Source of the DNA: Prevotella sp. UBA3288
GTDB lineage: Bacteria; Bacteroidota; Bacteroidia; Bacteroidales; Bacteroidaceae
Reading direction: 5' to 3'
NCBI GenBank assembly: GCA_002361655.1
Contig: DETM01000007.1
Location: 34,421 to 55,688, forward strand
Length of the DNA stretch: 21,268 bases
Made by a program: the position numbers and the translations under genes. The notes under the pieces were generated by a model. The model was not told the origin of the DNA. It did not search any database and saw only the letters and a list, made by a program, of their open reading frames with translations. Shown here piece after piece: positions 14,256 to 20,885 of the stretch. The stretch's first letter is position 1. The number at the start of each line of letters is the position of its first letter.

Positions 14256-15589
14256 AAAAACGACCCGTCTGTTGCTGTACCTCAGCAACTTCCATTCACC
14301 TGACCATCCTCGTCCTCCTCTTCACCCTCTCTGCCTGCTCCGACTACGACGAGCAGGTCGACACCACCACCGTAGCCGTTGCCCTCACCTTCCCCGAAGG
14401 GACGGAAGGCAGCAAGGATAACATCAGGGTGGAACTGAAGAGCATCGGCCGAGAAGCCATCTTCGTAGACTCCACCGATGCTCGGGGCATCGCCACCTTC
14501 CACGTGACACCCGGCATCTACGAAGCCAGTGCGTCGACGACACACCAACTGGGCACCAACAGCCTGCTCATCCTCAACGCCACATCGGGGCAGATCGTCC
14601 TCGGCGAGCAGGCACAGACCGTCTCCCTCACGCTACAGGCTTCGCGCATCAGTCCGCTGGTCATCAAGGAACTCTACAACGGCGGCGTGCTCAAAGACGA
14701 CGGCAAGAACTTCCAGGCCGACAAGTGTTTCATCCTCTACAACAACTCGAGCACCACGCTCAGTCTCGACAACCTCTGCGTGGCAATGGCTGCCCCCTAC
14801 AACAGTCAGGCCAACAACACATGGTACGGCCCTGACGGCAAACTCCTTTACGAGGCGCAAGGCTACATCCCAGCCCTCGACGGCATCTGGTTCTTTCCAT
14901 CGACACTCACCATCGCTCCCTACTCCCAGGTGGTGGTCAATGTGCATGGGGCCATCGACAACACACTGACCTACCCGCAGTCGGTCAACTATGCCAACGC
15001 CGACTATTACTGTATGTTCGACCCCGAGGCCGGCTATACCAACACCAGTTACTACCCCACACCCGCCGACGTCATACCTACGGCCCATTATCTGAAGGCC
15101 GTCAAGATGGGCATCGCCAATGCCTGGGCACTCAGCGTCACCTCACCGGCCATGTTTCTCTTCCGGACACAGGAGGTCACGCCACGCGAGTTTGCCACCA
15201 ACGTCAGCAATATGGTCTATACCCCCGGTGCAGCCCAGACCGACATCAACAAGGCTGCACGCGTGCCCGTCGACTGGATACTCGACGGCATCGAGGTGTT
15301 CTCGGCCGCCCACACCACCAGCAACCTCAAACGACTCTCACCCACCGTCGATGCCGGATCGGTCAGCCTCACCAACCAGCACGGCCACTCGCTCTACCGC
15401 AACGTCGACAAGACGGCCACCGAAGCCCTGCCCGAGAACGAGGGACGACTCGTCTATGGCTACGACGCCGACCCCAGCGGCATCGACGCCGAAGCCAGCC
15501 TCAAGCAGGGGGCACACATCGTCTACCAAGACACCAACAATTCATCCAACGACTTTCATCAACGCCAACAATGCTCACTCAAAGACTAA
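14252..15589 (+). CDS. DUF4876-like surface lipoprotein
   Basis: The 445-residue protein has a lipoprotein signal: a basic start, an unusual CCC at residues 7-9, a hydrophobic stretch, then the lipobox LSAC with Cys29 as the lipidation site, followed by SDYDEQ. Residues about 37-130 form an Ig/carboxypeptidase-regulatory-like beta domain (TDARGIATFHVTPGIYEAS). The remainder, beginning ISPLVIKELYNGG and including KCFILYNNSSTTLSLDNL, resembles DUF4876 proteins and lamin-tail-like beta folds. Its start overlaps the receptor stop (ATGA, 14252-14255) and its end overlaps the next gene by 19 bp, so the three are probably co-translated and act together. A role as ligand-binding lid or accessory for the receptor is inferred from position. 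The family name is from memory of sequence pattern, without a search. Confidence 0.75.
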   Translation: MKKRPVCCCTSATSIHLTILVLLFTLSACSDYDEQVDTTTVAVALTFPEGTEGSKDNIRVELKSIGREAIFVDSTDARGIATFHVTPGIYEASASTTHQLGTNSLLILNATSGQIVLGEQAQTVSLTLQASRISPLVIKELYNGGVLKDDGKNFQADKCFILYNNSSTTLSLDNLCVAMAAPYNSQANNTWYGPDGKLLYEAQGYIPALDGIWFFPSTLTIAPYSQVVVNVHGAIDNTLTYPQSVNYANADYYCMFDPEAGYTNTSYYPTPADVIPTAHYLKAVKMGIANAWALSVTSPAMFLFRTQEVTPREFATNVSNMVYTPGAAQTDINKAARVPVDWILDGIEVFSAAHTTSNLKRLSPTVDAGSVSLTNQHGHSLYRNVDKTATEALPENEGRLVYGYDADPSGIDAEASLKQGAHIVYQDTNNSSNDFHQRQQCSLKD

Positions 15590-17253
15590 CCTCCCTCCTC
15601 TTCTCTTCTATGCTGGCATACCACGCCTGCGCCACCACAGTGGCCGACGGCTTCTCCGTCGGCACGAAAATTGGCCACACAACAGTGGCCGACGGCTTCT
15701 CCGTCGGCACGAACTCCCTCCTGCTACACGACTACTCCTTCGTCAAGCACAGCGACCCGTGGCTCACCTCCCCTAACGCTGCAGCACTGACGCGCTTCGC
15801 CCATCGCAACATGGCACAGGCCGAACTCTCGCTATCGGGCGAAAGGGGCGGATTCACCAACTACGACGGCTCGGACGATGTCACACAGTTCGACGCCGGC
15901 GTCGAGGCCTTCTTCCGCTACAACAAGCGCACAGTATTCTTCGGCAGCATCGCCTACGACAACTTCTCCGGACGCCACATGGCGGGCTCGGCCTTCATAC
16001 AACCCGACCGTAAACCCTTCGACCTGGTGGAAGACTCGCTCACAAACCAAGGCACCAAGCACCGCGACACCTACCACCTCGCTGGGGCCTGCGCCACCAC
16101 AGTGGCCGACGGCTTCTCCGTCGGCATGAAAATCGACTACACCGCCGCCAACTATGCCAAATACAAGGACCTGCGCCACCAGAACAAACTGATGGACCTG
16201 CAACTCTCCGCAGGCCTCACCTACACTGTGGCCGATGGCTTTTCCATCGGTGCCAACTACCTGTACCACCGCAACACGGAGAGCATCACCTTCGGCACCT
16301 ATGGCACCAGCGACAAGGTCTACAAGACACTGGTGGCCTACGCCAACTTCACCGGCCACGTGGAGCAGTTCGGACAACAGGGCTACACGGACAAAAGCCG
16401 TGAGATGCCGCTGGTGACCAACTACAATGGCGGCGGCGCACAGGCCATGGTGAAACTGTCGCAGGTGACCATCTTTGCCGACTATGCCTATAGCCACGGC
16501 CGGGGCTACTACGGCCGCAAGTCACCCTACACCATCACCTATACCGACCACCACACCGACTGCCACAACCTCCACGCTCAAGTGGCCTATGCCCCGTCAC
16601 CAGCGACGAGACACCGGCTCGACTTCAGCATGGACTACGAGCAACTGGAGAACAACGCCAACACCTATCGTGAACTGCAGAATGCGAGCAGCGCCACCTA
16701 CTACGAATACTACACACCGGTGAAGACGGCCGACAAGCAGTGGACCAACTACCGGTTGGCCTATACGCTCGACCTCGGCATACGAGAGGCTTTGCCCACG
16801 TGGACCATCAGGACCACCGTCTACCGCTTCGACCGCCAACAGACGGCCTACGGCTTCCCCTACTACCGCCGGCAACATCTGCGCTACACGGAGGGAAAGG
16901 CCGAGGTGTGCCGCAACATACTGACCGACAAGGGCGTATGGACCGTCAGCCTGCACGGTTCCTTTCAGAAAGGCAACGGCTCGCCCTGTGACGACCTGAC
17001 GTTCCAGACACCCAGCGACAAACAGACGGCTCCCGCATCGATGGAGGCATACCTTCTTCGCGAGTACCAATATCTGACGGCAGCGCAGTTTGCCCTCGGC
17101 GGCAGCGTGAAGTATGCCTTCGTCTTCCCCGGCACCAGCCTGAAGACCTACGCCGCCATCAGTCTGACCCACCGCAAGGCCAACGAGACCACCGACTTCT
17201 CCACCGGCCGCAACCACACCCGGGCCGCCGTCGCCATCGGCTGCGCCTTCTGA
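15571..17253 (+). CDS. outer-membrane beta-barrel protein, DUF6850-like, with hairpin-encoded repeats
   Basis: The 560-residue protein begins with a signal peptide (about 1-21, ending HACA). The mature part starts after two copies of the peptide TVADGFSVGT, then LLLHDYSFVKHSDPWLTSPNAA, and continues as alternating strands rich in Tyr, Arg and Asp, ending VAIGCAF as an outer-membrane barrel would. It resembles the DUF6850 family. The peptide TVADGFSVG recurs at residues 23-31, 38-46, 177-185 and, as TVADGFSIG, 219-227, encoded by near-identical DNA that forms hairpins. Copies three and four sit where short turns between strands are expected. The gene overlaps the lipoprotein gene by 19 bp and ends the operon. 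No cofactor or enzymatic motif is visible; an accessory or porin-like role with the TonB receptor is inferred. Confidence 0.72.
   Translation: MLTQRLTSLLFSSMLAYHACATTVADGFSVGTKIGHTTVADGFSVGTNSLLLHDYSFVKHSDPWLTSPNAAALTRFAHRNMAQAELSLSGERGGFTNYDGSDDVTQFDAGVEAFFRYNKRTVFFGSIAYDNFSGRHMAGSAFIQPDRKPFDLVEDSLTNQGTKHRDTYHLAGACATTVADGFSVGMKIDYTAANYAKYKDLRHQNKLMDLQLSAGLTYTVADGFSIGANYLYHRNTESITFGTYGTSDKVYKTLVAYANFTGHVEQFGQQGYTDKSREMPLVTNYNGGGAQAMVKLSQVTIFADYAYSHGRGYYGRKSPYTITYTDHHTDCHNLHAQVAYAPSPATRHRLDFSMDYEQLENNANTYRELQNASSATYYEYYTPVKTADKQWTNYRLAYTLDLGIREALPTWTIRTTVYRFDRQQTAYGFPYYRRQHLRYTEGKAEVCRNILTDKGVWTVSLHGSFQKGNGSPCDDLTFQTPSDKQTAPASMEAYLLREYQYLTAAQFALGGSVKYAFVFPGTSLKTYAAISLTHRKANETTDFSTGRNHTRAAVAIGCAF
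15625..15713 (+). repeat. hairpin repeat copies 1 and 2 (VADGFSVG)
   Basis: A 32-bp core (15637-15668 and 15682-15713) is identical in both copies, 45 bp apart. Each contains the perfect palindrome GCCGACGG-CTTCT-CCGTCGGC (copy 1 at 15643-15663) and, just before it, a second small inverted repeat ending GTGGC(C) (GCCAC-CACA-GTGGC in copy 1; GGCCAC-ACAACA-GTGGCC in copy 2). Confidence 0.9.
16087..16133 (+). repeat. hairpin repeat copy 3 (VADGFSVG)
   Basis: This 47-bp stretch matches copy 1 plus its left flank (15625-15671) with a single difference (C to T at 16127, changing Thr to Met). The offset is 462 bp, so the reading frame is kept. Confidence 0.9.
16225..16251 (+). repeat. hairpin repeat copy 4 (VADGFSIG), diverged with paired changes
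   Basis: GCCGATGG-CTTTT-CCATCGGT (16231-16251) keeps the stem of the other copies: C to T in the left arm is matched by G to A in the right arm, and the outer pair becomes a G-T wobble. Confidence 0.75.
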
Positions 17254-17556
17254 CAGTCTTCGCCCCGTTTGCTTTGTGCCACCTTGGGGATTACACCAGC
17301 GGCAATGCTGGGATATTGAGCAATAGGAAACCTAAAGGGGCAGTTGACACAAATTGACATAAATCAAAAATGGAACCAGACTATTTTAACCTTTTACTTA
17401 TTAACAATGTCAGCCAGGCCGTGTATATCCTAAGGCGACCAGTCCGTGAGGACCGGCCGCCTTCGTTGCTGCGTGGAAACGAATTGGAATAATGGACTCT
17501 CGAATAAGAATGATAATTCACAACAAAATCCGCCGGGTTGTGAAGGTCAAAAATAG
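17254..17556. other. non-coding stretch after the barrel gene
   Basis: No credible gene. The AT content rises steadily from the operon end. The only strong structure is the hairpin at 17432-17463. A 40-codon frame (17370-17492) has no family resemblance and runs through that hairpin. I see no U-tailed terminator directly after the barrel stop. Confidence 0.5.
17432..17463 (+). terminator. long hairpin, possible operon-end structure
   Basis: AAGGCG-A-CC-A-GTCC / GGAC-C-GG-C-CGCCTT pair as 12 Watson-Crick pairs with two A-C mismatches around a GTGA loop. It lies 179 bp after the barrel stop. No T-run follows (CGTTGCTG), so intrinsic termination is uncertain; it could be a 3'-end stabilising structure or part of an unknown RNA. 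Confidence 0.4.
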
Positions 17557-18025
17557 TTTTCAGAAAAAAATTTTGAAAAATAACATCACAACGTCACTTT
17601 TGAATCTACCATACTGATACACAACAGGTTAGGTGGTGACGTTATAGGGTGACGTTTGGTTTGAAACGTCACTTTTGGGGGGTGTAGCACCCCCCTTTAC
17701 CCCTCTGTTTTAGTCTAACCTGCTGATAATAAGACAGTTCCTTACTGTTTCAAAAATAGAAACTATTTGTTTCCATAAGAGAAACAATTAGTTTCTACTG
17801 GAGAAACAGTTTGTTTCAATTTTGGAAACAGTAGTAAAACACTTTTGCTTCGACGGCTCCGACTGTATAATTTTATTGTAAAATACGGCTGATTTTGCCA
17901 AAAAGTGACGTTTGGATGACTAACGTCACCCATAACGTCACCTCCTAACACTCTGATTTTAAGTCGATTAAGAGCAAAAGTGACGTTGTGACGTTATTTT
18001 TGCAAAAAAAATTTTTTTTGGAAAA
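17557..18025. repeat. 470-bp inverted-repeat element with ten TGACG/CGTCA boxes (one degenerate)
   Basis: The left arm (about 17557-17680) and right arm (about 17897-18025) are imperfect reverse complements. The ends match as TTTTC, an A7-T4-type tract, then AAAAATAAC(A/G)TCACAACGTCACTTTTG (17576-17602 against 17975-18002). The inner parts match as TTAGG-GGTGACGTTAT-GGGTGACGTT, then AAACGTCACTTTT. Each arm has five boxes in mirror order; one of the left five is degenerate (ATCAC). The roughly 215-bp centre holds a perfect hairpin GGGGGGTG-TAG-CACCCCCC (17677-17695) and the 22-bp phased GAAAC/GTTTC array. It is clearly AT-richer than its surroundings. No transposase or other protein is encoded. 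Confidence 0.8.
17737..17829. repeat. 22-bp phased GAAAC-N5-GTTTC palindromes
   Basis: Three complete 15-bp palindromes lie at 17759-17773, 17781-17795 and 17803-17817 (loops TATTT, AATTA, AGTTT), exactly 22 bp apart. Half units continue the phase on both sides: GTTTC at 17747-17751 and GAAAC at 17825-17829. Confidence 0.85.
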
Positions 18026-18062
18026 GATAATCAGAGCCAACACAATCGATGACGGATGGGCA

Positions 18063-18115
18063 CACAACAAAGCCCCGGCTCGAGAATGTCAGCACAACAA
18101 AGCCCCGGCTCGAGA
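18063..18115. repeat. 2 x 23-bp direct repeat
   Basis: CACAACAAAGCCCCGGCTCG plus AGA occurs at 18063-18085 and 18093-18115, a 30-bp period. The second copy provides the distal arm of the terminator-like hairpin at 18098-18129, so the first is a spare, alternative pairing arm. Confidence 0.85.
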
Positions 18116-18129
18116 CAGCCAGGGCTTTG
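18098..18129 (-). terminator. hairpin downstream of the secreted OB-fold protein gene
   Basis: CAAAGCCC-C-GGCT and AGCC-A-GGGCTTTG form a 12-bp stem with one mismatch around CGAGAC. It lies 26 bp after the stop of the minus-strand gene. No T-run follows on that strand, so it is a probable 3'-end structure rather than a textbook terminator. Confidence 0.55.
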
Positions 18130-18155
18130 CGATAAAGAAATGAGGATGTGCGTAG

Positions 18156-19994
18156 TTAGCGCACCACTATCTTCTTTCCGTTGACGATGTTCAGACCGCG
18201 CTGCAACTCGTTCAGACGAACACCCTGCAGATTGTAAATCTGTAGACGACCCTCATCTGCAACATTCACATTACTGATACCGACAGTCTCTGTTGTCATG
18301 CTGATGGGCAGCAACTGATTGGCAGTGGAAGACTTCGCCGTAAGGATGGCCACAATGGTCACATTCGACATCGTGGTTTCGTTCTTCACCCAAGTATCAG
18401 TAATCTTGTGCAACTGCTGGTTAGCAGTGGCACTACCATTGTTCACATCAATGGTGGCATCGCCTTGAGTCAGGGTGCCCGCAGTAGCACTCGTGGCGAC
18501 AAACGATGCACCGGCTATCTTCACAACCTTATTCAAATTGGCAGCAACATTGACCTCAGACAGCGTGCCCTCAATCATGGTCAAGTCGGCAACGGGCTCC
18601 GATGTCAAACTACTCTTCGGAGTATCAATAGCATCCTTCATCTGAGTGTTGCCGGAATTCTTGCGAGCGATGACATAGACCACACCATTCAGTTTCGTCT
18701 TCTCCTGCAGACCTTCTATCAGCGATGAATACTGAATGAGGCAGCCGCCAGTGGCATCCTGTATCCATGCCGTACCGTAACCGTTGGCGGCGATACCTGT
18801 CACCTCGGCATCGGTCAGTGTCACCTTGGCCGGTGTGCCCGTCTCCAGAGCATTGAAAGCAGCAATATTGGCACACTCTGTATAGTCAATCGTAGCGGTA
18901 ACGGTTTCGGCCGTCTTGGCAGCGAGCGTAACAGCAACTTTCGACAAATAGGCCGTGCCTTGACTCTGAGGCATCGTGAAGTAGACGACATCGGCATTGC
19001 CTGTCCATGTATGGTCTTCTACGCTACCTACCATAGGCGTCATATTCAGATTGCCTGTCCCGGCCTGAGTGAACTCTATCTTCGTAACAGCATAACCCTC
19101 AGGAGCAGTGATGCCCATCATGGCGTACATGGGGAACATGGCAAGGCAAGTACCGCGGTTTGTGTCATTATAGACAGCCGACTGGGCAGAACCGGCAGTA
19201 ACCTGCAGGGCAACACCGTCGACGGTAAACGTCTTATTGAAGATAAAGCCTGCGCGGTCTGCCAGTTTGGCGCCGGGTGCCATCAGACTTCCATTACTGA
19301 AGTCAAACGCTACCTCAGTGGGTTGCTCGTATTTAACAATTGCCTCCTGTGAGATGGGAATGATGAACCAGCCGGTCATGTAGAACAGCACGACACCCGT
19401 CACCTTGCTGGCCTTGGAGGGCCACTCATAGTCGGCACTCAACACGCCGAAGAGGTCGCGGCACTTGATGGTGTTGCCGGCACCGTCGGTCAACTCCTTG
19501 TTTTTGCCATTGCCAAGGGCCGCAATGCTGACGTCGCTCAGCGTCACCAGACGGCCGTAGTTGGCCTGCCGGGCAGCCTCGGCGATGGTCATGGCGGTAC
19601 CGGCGAGTTCTGCCGACGTAGCCTCGAAGGACGACAGCGTGGCATCCTCGACGGTCAGCGAATACTCCAGACCCTGCGAGGGGGTGTTCACATAGTCTAC
19701 ATCCTCCGTACCTTTCTTACCTACGATGTAGCCGTTGAGGGCCGTGCCCTTGGTCAGGGCGATGCCCTTGATGGCAGTAGCACCTGATGCATCCTCCACA
19801 TAGTAGGTGGCGCTCAGGTCGTTGTAGGCATTGACACGGGCATTGGTGAGCGTCAGTCTCACGGTTTTGCCGTCCTCCACTGCGTTGAAGGCAGCGATGT
19901 TGGCAGCCTCTAAATACACGGGTGCCGGCAACTCATCGGCAGACACCTTGACCAGTGCCATCAGCACCAGCATTAAAGTAAAGAATCTCTTCAT
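18156..19994 (-). CDS. secreted multidomain protein with OB-fold-like repeats and T9SS-like C-terminal tail
   Basis: The 612-residue protein has a signal peptide (1-19, ending SADE). It appears to contain four OB-fold-like modules in two pairs, about 25-115 and 135-222, then about 368-460 and 475-570. Modules one and three both begin with NIAAFNA (32-38 and 376-382), followed by a strand pattern TLT.A.V and Y/W-x-x-DA-x-G. Between the pairs, residues about 228-358 form a separate beta-rich, jelly-roll-like domain (FDFSNGSL, TKIEFTQAG). The end, LQIYNLQGVRLNELQRG then NGKKIVVR, is the short C-terminal form seen in many Prevotella secreted proteins and resembles a type 9 secretion sorting tail. 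No catalytic motif is recognised; an adhesive or binding role is a guess. It follows the HMA protein gene by 34 bp on the same strand and may share its promoter. Confidence 0.75.
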   Translation of the reverse strand: MKRFFTLMLVLMALVKVSADELPAPVYLEAANIAAFNAVEDGKTVRLTLTNARVNAYNDLSATYYVEDASGATAIKGIALTKGTALNGYIVGKKGTEDVDYVNTPSQGLEYSLTVEDATLSSFEATSAELAGTAMTIAEAARQANYGRLVTLSDVSIAALGNGKNKELTDGAGNTIKCRDLFGVLSADYEWPSKASKVTGVVLFYMTGWFIIPISQEAIVKYEQPTEVAFDFSNGSLMAPGAKLADRAGFIFNKTFTVDGVALQVTAGSAQSAVYNDTNRGTCLAMFPMYAMMGITAPEGYAVTKIEFTQAGTGNLNMTPMVGSVEDHTWTGNADVVYFTMPQSQGTAYLSKVAVTLAAKTAETVTATIDYTECANIAAFNALETGTPAKVTLTDAEVTGIAANGYGTAWIQDATGGCLIQYSSLIEGLQEKTKLNGVVYVIARKNSGNTQMKDAIDTPKSSLTSEPVADLTMIEGTLSEVNVAANLNKVVKIAGASFVATSATAGTLTQGDATIDVNNGSATANQQLHKITDTWVKNETTMSNVTIVAILTAKSSTANQLLPISMTTETVGISNVNVADEGRLQIYNLQGVRLNELQRGLNIVNGKKIVVR

Positions 19995-20028
19995 ACTCTT
20001 TTTATTTTAAACTCTTAAACTCTAAAAC

Positions 20029-20793
20029 TCACAGTTTGCCTTCCTTGCATTCGTGGGCAGGAGGCAGAACGGCAGCGATGCCGGCAGCCTTGATGGCCGC
20101 AAGCAGTGCGTCGGCCGATGTCTCGCCGACCATATAGGTGACAGCCAGCGACTTCTGACGGGCGTTGACATTGGCATCTTGCACGCCGGCGAGGGCCAGC
20201 ACCTCACCGACGGTCTCCTCGGTGACGGCCTCGGCGGGGATGTTATAGTAGGCGAAGGCCACCTTCGGACTGTCGTAATAGTTCACTGGCGTAAAGCCCA
20301 GACCGCCCAACACCCGGCGGATGTCGCCCTTGCTGGTGCGGTTGGCATCGTAGCGCACACTGATGTAGTGCTTGTCCAGATGCGAGGCGAGACTGTCGAT
20401 GCCCTCCACTGTCTGCAGACGCTTGCTGATGCGGTTGAAGCAGTTCTGACAGTGCATATCCTCGATGCGCAGACTGTAGTTGCGCAGAATCGGGTCACTA
20501 GGACTGTAGGCCGATGTCTTATAACGCCCCGTGGCATCCAGATGTGCCTTGATACTGTCGGCACAGGTCAGCGCAGCATCGTAGGCCACGGTCACGGTGC
20601 GACGCTCCGTGTTAATGCGGACGCCCTCGATGCCGGGGCCACTCTTGACGATAGTTTTCACCTTGTGGGCACACTTGTCACAATGCATGCCGTTGACAAG
20701 CACTGTCAGCGAATCGACGGTACCGGCCATGGCGGTTGTTGCGGTCATACTGGCCATCAAGGCCAGTACCTTAACTGATGTAATGATTTTCAT
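20029..20793 (-). CDS. periplasmic protein with two HMA metal-binding domains and a degenerate third
   Basis: I place the start at 20791-20793 (254 residues) rather than an in-frame ATG at 20884-20886. The downstream Met opens a clear signal peptide (1-23, ending AMA), and the promoter lies between the two. Two heavy-metal-associated domains follow: residues about 27-92 with GMHCDKC (Cys38, Cys41) and about 104-170 with DMHCQNC (Cys115, Cys118). A third, about 177-244, keeps the beta-alpha-beta pattern but has no CxxC. The protein probably binds a soft metal such as copper outside the cytoplasm, as chaperone or sensor. No P-type ATPase is adjacent, so the partner is unknown. The gene is 34 bp upstream of the secreted OB-fold protein gene; the gap is an AACTCT-rich simple sequence. 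Confidence 0.82.
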   Translation of the reverse strand: MKIITSVKVLALMASMTATTAMAGTVDSLTVLVNGMHCDKCAHKVKTIVKSGPGIEGVRINTERRTVTVAYDAALTCADSIKAHLDATGRYKTSAYSPSDPILRNYSLRIEDMHCQNCFNRISKRLQTVEGIDSLASHLDKHYISVRYDANRTSKGDIRRVLGGLGFTPVNYYDSPKVAFAYYNIPAEAVTEETVGEVLALAGVQDANVNARQKSLAVTYMVGETSADALLAAIKAAGIAAVLPPAHECKEGKL

Positions 20794-20823
20794 TGTTCGT
20801 GATTTAAATATTTGCACAATAAA

Positions 20824-20864
20824 TTGCGGGTGCAAAGTTAAGAAAAAAAACTCGCACCCGCAAT
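20824..20864 (-). promoter_or_regulatory. promoter within an 11-bp inverted repeat, upstream of the HMA gene
   Basis: On the minus strand the -7 box TAACTTTG (20840-20833) has a weaker -33 ATTG (20864-20861) at the standard 20-bp spacing. The predicted start near 20826 leaves about 33 nt of leader. The perfect inverted repeat ATTGCGGGTGC (20824-20834) / GCACCCGCAAT (20854-20864) brackets the promoter. In transcripts arriving from the upstream asd gene it would fold into a hairpin with a 19-nt loop, followed by TTTATT. Confidence 0.65.
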
Positions 20865-20885
20865 CATCATTTTTAGGTATTTTCA

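Noticed and set aside
17440..17480. GTCCGTGAGGAC, identical to stem II of classical hammerhead ribozymes, with a GAAAC 20 bp later
   Set aside because: The obligatory CTGATGA before the stem is missing and GAAAC is not directly after it, so the hammerhead core cannot form. The match is explained by the larger hairpin 17432-17463.
17370..17492. A 40-codon plus-strand frame starting MEPDYFNLLL
   Set aside because: No promoter or family resemblance, and its second half is the hairpin at 17432-17463. It is too weak to call a gene.
17737..17829. CRISPR-like regular spacing
   Set aside because: Units are only 22 bp with 15-bp palindromes and 7-bp spacers; there are no cas genes and spacer length is far too short.
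17763..17951. A 62-codon minus-strand frame across the palindromic element
   Set aside because: It reads through the inverted repeat and the GAAAC array, has no recognisable domain, and its composition follows the repeats.
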